DNA of 64,000 nucleotides from Owenia fusiformis (Eukaryota > Annelida > Polychaeta > Sabellida > Oweniidae), in assembly GCA_903813345.2 (NCBI GenBank), contig CAIIXF020000007.1, forward strand, positions 26,835,564 through 26,899,563. Direction: 5' to 3'. The notes under the pieces are model-generated. The model was not told the origin of the DNA. It worked only from the letters and a program-made list of their open reading frames with translations, and made no database searches. Numbering within the stretch: position 1 is the first letter of the stretch; the number at the start of each line of letters is the position of its first letter. The translations under genes were made by a program, and so were the position numbers. Shown one piece after another: positions 1-10,678 of the stretch.

Positions 1-3000
1 TGGGTTCTATGTACCCTGTCTCCAGTCCAGATGTGTTTGAACTCCCCTCGTATGAGTGCTATGATGTATGTAGGTATGAGGCCACAGGGTACCAGGTACA
101 ACAAGGCTGGCTGACCAATCTCCATAAATGCCAGGGCAACAAAACATATCACTAAGCCGACGCCATAAGCTGAAACATGAGAAATAGTTCTTAGTTACCA
201 GATATAAATACATGTAGCAAGACATGTTTGTAACAGATACAGGGTGACGCAAAAAATTACCCTATATTTTGCTAAAATACAATACTCTATAATTTTGGAT
301 TTTTTTCAAATTTTCGAGAGGGTAACATTTTTGTTTTACCCTGTACAAGGGTGATCTATTTGTATTCTTATCAACATGACATAACTCTCTGGAATCACCT
401 TGAAATCACAAAAAGCACTATTTACTGAAAAGTCCATTGTTTACCAAGTGCAAATGAATGATTGACATAGCCAGAATAATAAAACAAGTCAACATGATTG
501 TGAATACTCCAATAGTAGTACAACATGAACATGTGAAGATGTTTTGCAATTTTACAAATTTAAAAATACAAGTGATACAGGGTAACACCTACCAATGCAG
601 TTAGTTATGTAGTAGATTTTCTTGCTTTGTACTTTGAGATCAAAGCCGTGGCAGTAGGACACTAGCAATCCTGAAATAGAATAGACATTAGTTTTATTTT
701 ATCATTAAATATAATTTTCATCTGAAAAACATCAGGGGGTATGTTTTTAAATAATCATAGAAGGGAGAAAAATTTCATAGAAGGGAGAAAAATTTCAGAT
801 GTTTTTTCATATAAAACGTCCATGTCTCTAATTTCAAATATAGGCTTATACATATGATACAATCATTGGAGAATCATTTGCTCAAATTTAATAGAAAATT
901 TCACACAAATATTCATTCATATTCTAAATCTTCTGTTAGTTTTTTTATTTTTACCTGGTACTAATATATCCCCAAAGCCAAGCAGTGAGTATGGGAGACT
1001 ACAGACATTCAATGCAGCATCACTAAACTTTGGCACTTTCAACACCATAGGTAGCTGAAATATATCCAAATATGGTATTGACAGGTATATTCATTTCAGT
1101 TACAATTATCTCACATGAGACACAACAAGGCAGACATGTGTGGTAACTTATTGTAACTTGATGTCTGAAGGTAGAAACAGTTCCCCATATTAATCTTTAT
1201 CCTGGCTACTACTATAGACAGTTGTTGCCAGCGCTAGCCTTTTATCAAGTTAGCAGCACTCTAGTAATCACCTCCCTGGTATAGCAGATAATTAGTTAGA
1301 AATATATGCCAAGGCCTGGATTTGAACCCAGGATCTTGATCCACTCTGAATATAAGAGAAAGTAAACTATTATGTCACATACCTGTTCTCCGCTAGTTCC
1401 ACCTGCCCCAGTTGCAACATCTACCATTATACTCTCACCATGCTGAAACAAGTGAAATGCAAATTCACAGAAAAAGAGTTTAAATACTAATAATATTTCA
1501 GGACTTTTTGGACAACCCTCGTATTATGTCTCACCATGAAATATAAAAAAAATCATGCAAGGAGAACATACTGTAAAGTGGAACACCTCTAGAAATGGAA
1601 CACCTTTGTTTGTGGAACTTTTTTTAAGAGCAACTGACAAAATGCTAAATACACCTTTATAAGTGGAACTCCTCCAAAGTGGAACACTTTATTGAGGTAC
1701 CAAAGGTGTTCCACTTCAAACAAGTTCTACTCTACATAAGTATGAACTGGTGGTAATTCATTTAAAATATTGTTTTAATATCACCATTCATACATTTCAG
1801 TTGTGTTTCAAGTTACCATTGTACTCAGGCAATATGGTGAAAGGAAGTTCAAGAATTATACACTGTGTCTTACCTTTGTGAAGAGGGGGGTGATAAAGAC
1901 AAAGAATATATCATAGAAGAATAGGAGGCCGAGCAGAATGGTACAGCCCTGAAAAAAGACATGAAAATCAATTAAATCACAAAATTGCTATGGAAACTAA
2001 TGCATATACCACGATGCAAAATGACTTTTATTTATGCCAGGATATCATTAAACATTCAGAACCAGAATGTGCATAAGATGATTTTCTGATAATTGGATTT
2101 GCAATTTTGTGCAATTCCATGAGACTAAACTTGTAGATATGTGATTCCAAAGTATACTTTGAATTGCATCCTCATATGAGATACAGTTAAAATGGATATT
2201 ACATGTATTAATGAGTCTGACAATGGCATCGTGATCTTTTACTATTATGCGACATTCTATTGGTGTTGAAACACAGTAACCTCCATTCTTTTAGACAAGT
2301 GAAACATTAACTTCTTTAAGCAGTCATCTACAGTAACTACACAGCCAATATAATTCGGCGCCGTTTCGGCATCGAAAAAATTTGGCGCTGTTCCGGCACC
2401 GTTTCGACACCGTTCCGGCACTGAAACCTTTCGACACCAAAATTTGCCACCAGACTAGTCAGTCCATTTGGTGCCATTTCGAAATTTGGCACCAAAACGG
2501 CGTCGAAAATCAGATTGCATTTTGGGGGTGTATGAAATACAAAATGTGCATCTCACCATAAGATTAGGCATCCGTATAGTCTTCATCATATTTGTACAGA
2601 ATGCTACTCCTAAGAAATTCTGCAGAATCCAGGCATAACTGAAAGACGATATTGAATTTTAAATGAAGATGTAAAGACTTTCTCAATTGGGTAGTGTCTT
2701 ATCATTTGGCATAAAAAAATTCATAATGGTATTCAACAATTTGGTATTATAATGTTCTCTATTTACCTTGCCTTGCGCTCTATCCCCCACCATACTGAGA
2801 GTCCAATACAACACAGTCCCAGAAACAGATTGCTAACTTTTGGTCGTTCTTTGAGTAAGGGTATATTGTTCTCTGGTATCCTGCAAAAATGAGAAATTCT
2901 ATGTTTTTTTGCTAATCAGACCATTTAACCTGTTTTGAACAGTCTTAAGGATTCCAAATGCACAATGGTGTCATTTGGACAAAGTAACCCTACTATCACA

Positions 3001-6000
3001 CCAAACTAGTTCTCACTACGTTCTCGAAAACAGGCTTCAACTGTGTACGAATGGACTGAATGTACTTAGAACTGTTTGGGATCTATTTACAAACTTCATC
3101 GAACGTACATGAACGGGTAGGTCCTCTAGAACTTAGAACATGCTCAAAATGCTCTCGTAGTCGTCACGTTCTACAATTAGAACGAATGACAACGTACTAA
3201 CGACGTGCTGGACGTACTACGAACAGAACCGTCGTACTTCAATCCTACGAGGGACGTTTTTACAACGAGTTGAACTGCCTGAAGACGTATTGAGAACGAT
3301 GTAGAACTAATTGCAAATGAGTTTCAACTGATTAAGAACGTATTAAAGACTGCTTATGAACAAGTTAGCAAAAATATAGCTATCACACCAAACAAGTTGC
3401 CACTGCGTTCTTCAAAACTGGTTTTAAACTGGGTGCGAACGGAATGAACGTAGCTGCAGGACTATTTATGAACTTCATGAACATTCTCAGACGGAAAAGT
3501 GAATTTAGAATTTTGAAATGATTCAAAATTCGATGGCGACCATACCGTTCTGTAATCAGGTCATGATGACCTTCTAGACTAAGGGACGCATTATACGACG
3601 TTCCACACCGACGTGGTGCGACCTGAACGAACTGCGAATGGGATGGACGTATTGAAGACTGTTTATGAACGAAGTAGCTAATTATTTTAGACATATTTCC
3701 CGACCACAGCCAGATTGAGCCTGTTTTATGACATTTTCATAGGACTGGCAAGAACGGGTAAGAACTAGTTTGGCGTGATAGGGGGGTAAAAGTATGCATA
3801 TTGTAATTATTCAGGTTTAACAAATATTATTAAACTGAAGAGTTGGTTAAATCATAAATCAATGGCCACATTAAATTGGTATCAGTATCTTTAAAGAAGT
3901 CACACATGGAAAATCACTGTCCACTTCAAGAGTATATACAGTACAGTGTCAGCACCATGGTTTAAATAAATACTGCATTCTGATTGGTCAGATGTCAACA
4001 ACTTACCTGCATTGTATACATGGTATCCTAGCAACAATAGGTTGGAAACAGCTATAAGTGGATATGGAAGTTGCCAAGCAGAACACTCCAATGATCAAAT
4101 ACACTGCAAAAAAAACAATACAAAAACAATGATATTAACATGCAAAATGTCACCACCTGCCCCTGCCATTTGTTACAGATGCTGACCAATGAATGCTGAA
4201 CACCAACCACCAAATGCTAAACACCAATCACCGAACCACCACTGTCCACGAAAAAGTTGGAAACTATAATAATATGTCGCTCACTTTGAGATTGTTTTCG
4301 ACATCAGATATATAAAATCAATATTAAAATCAAAATGCTAAGGACTAATTCAAAATCATATATTAGTAAACATTGATATCATTAGTAAAATTGCCACCAT
4401 ACCAAAGTTGACAGTTTGGAACAATATACAACTTACGAATTCATAAAATCCATTCTTATGACAAAATTTGTGACTCAGTATTTTTGTGTAAAAATGATTT
4501 CAGAAAGTAGCATTTTGAGCCGGTGTGCATAACTTACCAAGATAATCATAGAAGAAGTATAGAAGTACCAGCATGGCACACATCATAAAAACAAAGAAAA
4601 TAATCAATTTTGCCGACACATTAAGAGTCTCTTGTTCATCAGGGTCTTCATCTTCACTAGCGCCATCTGGCAAACTGGATTTGCGACCTTTCCTGAGATA
4701 ACTGAAAAAAACAAAGGGTCAACAAGAATTTACTTAAACACAGAGATCTATTGGACGACACAAGAAATACAATCTTCTAATTTTTGAATGACTTTCTGAT
4801 GGAATGTTCTTAAAAATTCTTATGGGTGGCGTTCAATGTATCAAATAAATAGTATCATGGGTACTGGGCTCACATGGTGTAGCTCAAAAAGTGAATTCTC
4901 TGTGACATTTTGAAAATAGGCAAGCTTTAGGACCAGGAGTCAAAGTTTTTTCCCTATTGAGTTAACAATGGTATATATTATATGTAGTGTCAACTTAGAT
5001 AAATACTGTTTGTGTCACCATGTATAATGATAAAAAGTAAACAAATATTAAACTATTACCCAAATTGAGAGACTTAAACAAGCTTATGTAAAGCTATTCA
5101 TCACTAAATCGGTCTTCCAGATGACTTTGACAATATATTCTCAAATGAGTCCCAAAAGATCAGATTGGGTAAAAATTTCCAGACACATGATTTTTGACTG
5201 AAATGTGGTATTCCTTGGAGAGGAAGGGGGGGGGGGGGGTGTTTAAATCAAACAGCACCACATTTACTTACTGTTTATGTTTGGTCTTCCCTGACCAGTA
5301 GGCGCCTATTATTACAGTACCAGTTGCAAGCACCCAGATGAGAAGCAAGTTGAAGTCTACTCTAGATTCCTCTGGGGCATAGAGCTGCACTGCAATACCA
5401 GATCCTAGGCTCTAAAATGCAAACTCAAGATTAAAGGCAGAACCAGATCTAGCAATATACTGATGAGTACTATTGACAAAAATTGTTTCAATCTGAGAAT
5501 ATTTTGGGCTCTTATCACCAATTTAAAATATAGTGTGGATCTTTAGGATATATTATATTTGAGATTGTATGAAATCTATTGGGAGGTCAACTGTACATAT
5601 TGATTCCAATTTTGTCACCCCCTATAGATCTGATTCTGCCTTTAATACTGGACTTTAAGGCAGAATCAGATCTATAGGGGGTGACAAAATTACAAGCAAC
5701 GTGCATAATTGACCTACCAATCTATTCCTTACAATATCAAATACAATATCTCCCAAAAGATTCACAATATGTTATAAATTGGTGAAGTTATTAAAGATTC
5801 AACGTACAAAAATGGGTGAAAAATGTTTAAATTCTCCCAAATAATAAGAATGGTAACCATTCTTATAGAAAAATAATACATTATTGTAAAAATCTATTGT
5901 TTTCCTTGAATAAATCACTTTTGTGATTTTTAGAAGATAGACGTGACAAGGAATGACATGAGCCAAAAATATTCTAAAATTGAAACAATTTTTGTTTAGC

Positions 6001-7622
6001 CTGCTCGCTATCTCTGATTCTCTCTTTAATATCTAAAAAAGAAGTTTTTCCTCTTTGGAAGTGACAGTCATTTTCGGTTTTTGGAGTACCATAGTAGTAA
6101 ATTCACCCCTCTAAAAAACATTACCACTAACTATCCCATAGTTGAGCTCATATCTGTATTGCAACATGTAAAAAATATAATGATGATGTTTTGCAAGTGC
6201 ATGGAAAAAGAGATATCTGTGGAATATTCCACATACATGTATATCATATTTTTTCCACGGATTTGAAAACTACCACCAATGTGACCTGTATTGTTACATG
6301 GTGATTTCATGACGTCAAGTGATGAATAAATGAATGAATGTTACTTTGAAATATTTGGTATTATAGTTTTATTGGTGAACTATGGGATAAATAGAACATC
6401 CTTGACTTAACCTACCTGTATTTCAGTGAAGTCCTGATAATCTAAGAGGCCAACTGAGATGTTGATCGTATCATAGTCTGATGATGTGTTCCCAGCAGGT
6501 GTGGTCTGAAACAATTAGAAAGTGAGTTTCGAAACATACTTTGTGACTGTTATAAGGGTTAGAGTACTTCAAGCAAATGGAAATCATTAATGAAACTCAA
6601 TATTTGTGGTTAGCGAAATCAAAAGGGTACAGTGTAGTTTCAACAACTTTAGCTGTTAATTGTTAAAAATTCAAATGTTAATTGTACATATATCACTGTA
6701 CCGGAAATGTCAATTGTGAAGAAGTAAAATTATCAGATGTCCTGAGGTCACTCTGAGGTCAAATCCTTGGCATTTTTTAGCTTGATTTGGGAAAAAACAA
6801 CTAAAATATTTACTTACTAATATCTGTTTGCTGATAATTATTGCACTTTTCCCCTGGTTATTTTGTATTATGTTGGCCTTCTCTGAGAATGTACAGTTTC
6901 CCCTCATAACCATAACTGCCTTGTCTTTAAGCAGCCCTTGGTCTGTAGGCTCACTACATCCTGGACTGGGGGTAAGGTCCAGAAGCGGAAGTTTCTCCTA
7001 CAATACATAACAAGTATTACGTTGAGGGCTTTCATCAAAATACCAAACAAAATTCCCGGGTCAAAATTACCCTAAATTGAGTCAGTGCAGCTTCACCTTC
7101 CCGTTTCACCATCTAAACAAGATAATTTGTAAATGTAGAGGTATTCGATCACAACCTTTTTGCATCACAAACAAAGATATCATTTACATAGCACAGACCA
7201 TAGGCCCCGGGAACATGTATAAAATAGCGAGTCGACATCTGTATTACTGCTTCTTCTAGTAATACAGATGTCGACTCGCTATTTTATACATGTTACCGGG
7301 GCCTATGGCACAGACTGTACAAAAATTGTTCAAATTAGTGTTACTTATCTAACAAATTTAAACAACTTATTTCAACTTCCAGTTTACTTAGCCAATAGTC
7401 AGGTCAAAAAGTGATTGGGTTGATCTGGGTGAAATTTGGTATAACATTAATGATTGTTTCAGAAGCACCATACGCATCATAGGATATGTTGCAAGATTTA
7501 ATTATACTTACCGCATCTTTTGCTGATGTAGCTAATTTTTTGAATTGGGGATTATAAACAATACAAAACTGCTTAGATCCATTGCTGCCTACTGCATTCA
7601 GGACACCATAGTCCCCAGATAC
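1..7622 (-). CDS. SPPL2: SPPL2-type signal peptide peptidase-like intramembrane aspartyl protease (partial)
   Basis: Multi-pass protease of the GxGD presenilin/SPP family, which in relatives cleaves type II membrane-protein stubs in endosomes, lysosomes or plasma membrane. Thirteen minus-strand exons join with consistent phases: 7512-7622, 6818-6997, 6416-6505, 5272-5411, 4538-4701, 4007-4103, 2767-2880, 2557-2638, 1874-1948, 1383-1442, 955-1054, 593-670 and 1-169. They give about 486 residues. In order: a lumenal PA-like domain (VMRGNCTFSEKA), a first membrane segment (NLLLIWVLATGTVIIGAYW), an acidic cytosolic loop, then the protease core. Both catalytic aspartates are present: YDIFF (about residue 339) and GFGD (about residue 400). 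The PALLYLVP motif is near residue 451. The C-terminus runs off the left edge, and the signal-peptide exon upstream of 7622 was not identified. SPPL2 is preferred over SPPL3 or SPP because of the PA domain. 2A, 2B and 2C cannot be separated. Confidence 0.93.
955..1948 (-). CDS. SPPL2: SPPL2 exons carrying the two catalytic aspartates
   Basis: Exon 1874-1948 encodes GCTILLGLLFFYDIFFVF, the membrane helix with the first active-site Asp. Exon 1383-1442 encodes the short hydrophilic loop HGESIMVDVATGAG. Exon 955-1054 encodes LPMVLKVPKF and then SLLGFGDILVPG with the second active-site Asp. All three have clean CAG acceptors. The donors are GTAAGA, GTATGT and GTAAAA. The introns between them hold part of a SINE-like repeat (1150-1345) and a foldback repeat (1570-1735). 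Confidence 0.92.
1150..1345 (-). mobile_element. SINE-like dispersed repeat, copy 1
   Basis: On the minus strand, a B-box-like CTGGGTTCAAATCCAGG is followed by AGAGTGCTGCTAACTTGATA, AAAGGCTAGCGCTGG and AGCCAGGATAAAGAT. The same order occurs at 32,885-33,095 on the plus strand. The pol III B box suggests a tRNA-related SINE. It lies in an SPPL2 intron. Confidence 0.65.
1570..1735. mobile_element. Foldback MITE with GTGGAACACCTC words, copy 1
   Basis: TGTAAAGTGGAACACCTCT at the left and its mirror AGGTGTTCCACTTCAAACAA at the right enclose several further GTGGAAC words. It is homologous to 52,655-52,810 and more distantly to 54,070-54,232. Confidence 0.65.
2350..2515. repeat. Degenerate TTTCGGCACCG repeat
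   Basis: Reiterated GGCGCCGTTTCGGCATCG, TTCCGGCACCGTTTCGACACC and, near the end, GGCACCAAAACGGCGTCG, so the block also has partial inverted symmetry. It is much GC-richer than the surrounding SPPL2 intron and has no coding sense. Confidence 0.55.
2993..3781. mobile_element. ~790-bp TIR element with CTATCACACCAAACTAGTTC ends
   Basis: CTATCACACCAAACTAGTTC at the left is mirrored by AGAACTAGTTTGGCGTGATAG at the right. An internal start (CTATCACACCAAACAAGTTG at about 3,378) suggests two copies in tandem or one nested in the other. A 103-codon minus-strand frame inside has no recognisable domain. A relative starts at 41,811. Confidence 0.7.
4139..4290 (+). mobile_element. TGTCACCACC-family MITE in an SPPL2 intron
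   Basis: ACATGCAAAATGTCACCACC is followed by a CACCAAMCACC-rich middle, then AAAAAGTTGGAAACTATAA and ATATGTCGCTCACTT. The right inverted end is lost. It starts about 30 bases upstream (minus-strand sense) of the acceptor of exon 4007-4103. Confidence 0.7.
5430..6035. mobile_element. ~600-bp foldback element in an SPPL2 intron
   Basis: The inner arms are almost perfect: TCACCCCCTATAGATCTGAT (about 5,617) and ATCAGATCTATAGGGGGTGA (about 5,667). The outer arms also pair (ACAAAAATTGTTTCAATCTG at the left, ATTGAAACAATTTTTGTTTA at the right) but are more diverged. It starts about 20 bases upstream (minus-strand sense) of the acceptor of exon 5272-5411. Confidence 0.7.
6416..7622 (-). CDS. SPPL2: SPPL2 exons for the N-terminal PA domain
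   Basis: Three phase-0 exons (7512-7622, 6818-6997, 6416-6505) encode the lumenal region. The first has YGVLNAVGSNGSKQFCIVYN, matching the KDYCILYNP region at the mature N-terminus of SPPL2 proteins. The second has the PA-domain core VMRGNCTFSEKANIIQ followed by KSAIIISK. The third has SVGLLDYQDF, just before the first membrane segment. NGS, NCT and NIS are potential N-glycosylation sites in the expected lumenal part. Confidence 0.88.
7198..7308. repeat. Near-perfect hairpin, 51-bp arms and 9-bp loop
   Basis: The left arm 7198-7248 (starting CCATAGGCCCCGGGAACATG) and right arm 7258-7308 (ending CATGTTACCGGGGCCTATGG) differ at one position. The loop is about GCTTCTTCT. It lies in the SPPL2 intron between exons 7512-7622 and 6818-6997. 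Confidence 0.85.
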
Positions 7623-7703
7623 CTAAAATAAAATTAAAAAATGGTCAGATGATGGGTATAAGCCAATACGCGATAAATTTTTAGTTTAGTTCAGTTTAGT
7701 TAC

Positions 7704-7800
7704 CTCATGTTGAAGAGCTCTCATGAGAGGTACAACTTCGTCTACATCCGGGTTCTTTCTCATTGGATTACACAGGAGTGCGATTTTCAATGCCGCACTG
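7704..7800 (-). other. Possible upstream SPPL2 exon (unproven)
   Basis: Directly upstream of the first recognised SPPL2 exon, the minus strand has an open stretch reading AALKIALLCNPMRKNPDVDE and then VVPLMRALQHE. It ends at a GTAACT donor (7702-7703) in phase 0, which would join the 7622 exon in frame across an 81-base intron. I do not recognise the peptide, and it does not look like a strong signal sequence. It may be a chance open frame, and a true signal-peptide exon may lie elsewhere before about 8.4 kb. Confidence 0.2.
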
Positions 7801-8089
7801 CGGCTTTATTGAACATTTATGTAGTGTTGCATTTGCACAAATGAATTAAGATATACAACAAGGCTTTTTGAACTATAATCCCCAAATCCGAAGAAATCTT
7901 TAGTTGGAAATGCCGTCCAATTCCAGTGATGTCACTGATTTCCCACAAATTGCTCAGACGCCATTGAAGATCGAAAAAATATAAATAATGTAACTTTGAA
8001 TCTCCAGTTATCTTTCTGATTATTGAATAGATTGGATCATGTAACTATGCTCAAGCGCTGGTGGAATATCTGAGGCTGAGAAACTGTAA

Positions 8090-8460
8090 TTTTTGTCAAG
8101 ATTCACGCTAGTTTTATCAGAATTTGTTGAAATTTTGTTCTAGCAATCTTCCGCCAATATAATGCTATACATACGCTATGATGTAATCCTCGACCAATGA
8201 AATTAGCGGAGCGTGACCTTTGACTTTGCAATTTCCGGACGTTTCGTTCAGAGTCATCGACTTGTTCGTCGGGCCAATGAAAATTTGTCCCTTCCAAAGC
8301 GATGCATCATGGGAGATATTTATCTAAATTACCATCTGAACTCTTATTGCGAATATGTCTATTCATTGAGAAGAGCGTTATTTCTGTGTTTAGTGAATAC
8401 TTGAACAGATTGAAGTTTTATAAGTTTTCTCTTCAAAATTTAATTTTCTAGAAAACGATG
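8090..8460. promoter_or_regulatory. Candidate bidirectional promoter between SPPL2 and LSM7
   Basis: The stretch lies between the divergent SPPL2 and LSM7 genes and is richer in CpG than its surroundings. It has two CCAAT boxes on the plus strand (about 8193 and 8275, both CCAATGAAA) and, on the minus strand near 8305, TCCCATGATGC, which resembles the ZNF143/SBS promoter element. No convincing TATA box was seen, as expected for housekeeping genes. The promoter role is inferred from position and motifs. Confidence 0.35.
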
Positions 8461-9099
8461 GATAAAGTTGACACAACCGTATCAGCTTTGTTTTATCGAC
8501 CATGAAGTAAAAGCACATTATCTAATAGAAAGAAGTGTAACTAGTTTTTTTGACTTTCCATTTTCTCAACTACATGTTGACTTCTGTGAAGACGTCAGTA
8601 ACTATCACGAAATGTAGTTTGTTGACGGTCAATTGTTAAAAGGCGTTTCATTTGGAAACAAATATCCAAATTCTAAGAATCGACAAATGCTAACACCTTC
8701 TACAAGGCTCTGAGGTCTGGCCTAGAGTATATCCTAGTCTAAAATTTTTTTGAAATTTGGAATGAAAATATTCAGACTATAGCCCACATATGTTAAAACA
8801 TGGGATTAAAAATGATTTGTTTACATAGGAAGTGCCATTCAAAATGGCCGATTGGGTAAATTAATTTGCATATTTGTTACTTCTCCTAGCTTTATTTCCA
8901 TTTGACAATATGCTGTGTTACTTTTTATAGCATTTAATTGTACCTTACTACTTAATTGAATTGTTATAATGCTTATTTTTTGGAAGTGAAGTTTCCTAAA
9001 ATTGATAATTGTGTGCTTGAAATTTCCTGTTTTTTCCCACAGGAGAGACATAATGATCAATATACTGAATTCTCAGGAAGTTCAGTCTATTGGATATAG

Positions 9100-9948
9100 A
9101 CTAAGGTCTGGCCCTAGATCGAGACCCTATCTGTTGCAAGACTAACGCCTGGCGTAACCGTCACCATGTTATTTAGTGTTTTTAAGTAGCGCAAGGATCC
9201 TGCCATGACCGTGGTAATGTTATCGTGAAAGCCTGGTATAACCGTGACAATGCTGTATTATATTGCAATGCCTGCCATGACCGTGGAAATGTAATATAGT
9301 TCTGCAAGGCTTGGCATGACCGTGACAATATAATATAGTACTGCAAGGCCTGGCATGACCGTGACAATGTTATATAGTTCTGCAAGGCCTGGCATGACCC
9401 TGACAATGTATTATGGGATAGCAAAGCCTGGTATGACCATGACAATGTAATATAGTATTGCAAGGCCAGGTATGAGGGTGGTTATGTAGAAATTTAGGCT
9501 TAGTCCTACTATGACCGTTATAATGTATTGCAATGACTGGTAAATATGTATGACATTAATGCCAGGAATATCCTTAACAATTTTAAGTGATCGTCATTAC
9601 AATTAAACAGTTTAATACTATGATCATGGTTTTTAACTACCTTAATCATGTCAAAATCAAAATTACTACTATACATTAATATTCACATTTCCTTATAAAC
9701 CACAATAAAGGCTACGGTCGCGCCAGGCTTCCACGATAACATATCCAGGGTCATGACAGGCCTAAAATGTGAATATAATACAGCATTGTCACGGTTATAT
9801 CAGCCTGTCACGGTTATACCAGGCTTACACGATAACACTACCACGGTCATGGCAGGATCCTTGCGCTACTTAAAAACACTGATTAACATGGCGACGGCTG
9901 TGGCAGCCGTAAGTCTTGCAATAGATAGCATGTGCCTAGATCTGTGAC
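9100..9948. mobile_element. Foldback element with ~39-bp tandem repeats in its ends
   Basis: The left part (about 9182-9478) is an array of roughly seven 38-40-bp units built around CAAGGCCTGGCATGACCGTG. The right part (about 9725-9870) carries fewer units in inverted orientation. Outside the arrays, the flanks also pair: a left TATCTGTTGCAAGACTAACG and a right CTATCTATTGCAAGACTTAC read on the opposite strand. The middle (9480-9720) is plain AT-rich sequence. No transposase was found. The open frames across the array come from the repeat. Confidence 0.7.
9888..9908 (+). CDS. LSM7: Candidate LSM7 first coding exon
   Basis: ATGGCGACGGCTGTGGCAGCC (start codon plus six codons, MATAVAA) is followed directly by a good GTAAGT donor. 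Its phase 0 fits the phase-0 acceptor at 12,432, giving MATAVAA-QMHKGGG. The catch is that it lies in the right arm of a foldback element, whose left arm (about 9130-9165) carries a diverged mirror copy. Either the element carried or captured an exon, or the fit is chance and translation starts at the ATG at 12,435. Confidence 0.35.
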
Positions 9949-10678
9949 ATTTCACATTCAGGAAGTAGATAACTGGGCCAGGCAGGTTTGGTTATGGATC
10001 TAGTCTAGTTGGTTATGGAACTATTCTTGACCAGACTAAGCTACATCAAGGCCTTGATGATGATGGTAAAAAAAAAGAAAAGTAAAATCATCGAACTTTA
10101 TCTTTCATTTCATCCAAAACCACTGGGTATGTAAATAGCTCTCTTCGTCCAAAACACATGTAACAAGAGTGCATTCTACGTTTGTATTGCAAATATGGAG
10201 AAAACTGTACTGTACCTGAGTATGATAAAGAAAAGTGGAGAGAAAACTCAAGGAAGTAGCAAAATATTTCATTCTCGTTTGTCTTTACGAGACTGAGATT
10301 TGGAACGAGATTTAAAAATGTCACAGGTTTGTTTTGAACATTTTCGTTTATAGACACTTTGTTTGGTATATAACGGTGCAATGGAATCGTTAAGGTCCAT
10401 ACGTGATGTATCAACATCTAGAGTAAACAAATGATATAGAATCTTGTGGATCTTTGTTTTGTTTATCGCTTTTCAGTTCGTTCAAATGTCGGCATTTTAG
10501 CCTAATTTTCACATATTATCGCCCAGTCAGATTCAAATTTGATACAAAGATTGACAACAACAACAATTTCTTATCAACAACACAGCAAAAGAAATTTTCT
10601 ATTCAATGGATTACTGTATTCATCCTTAATTTGGTGCTACTTGATTTGTTGATTTTGAGATATCGGATTGATTGATAC

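Noticed and set aside
3383-3694. 103-codon minus-strand frame inside the CTATCACACC element
   Set aside because: No transposase motif or other domain; probably chance within a MITE-like element.
8103-8297. 64-codon minus-strand frame as a possible SPPL2 signal-peptide exon
   Set aside because: The peptide starts MEGTNFHWPDEQ, is hydrophilic and not signal-like, and no in-phase donor leads to exon 7512-7622.
9182-9463. 93-codon minus-strand frame with repeated SRSCQALQ
   Set aside because: By-product of the 39-bp tandem units in the foldback element.
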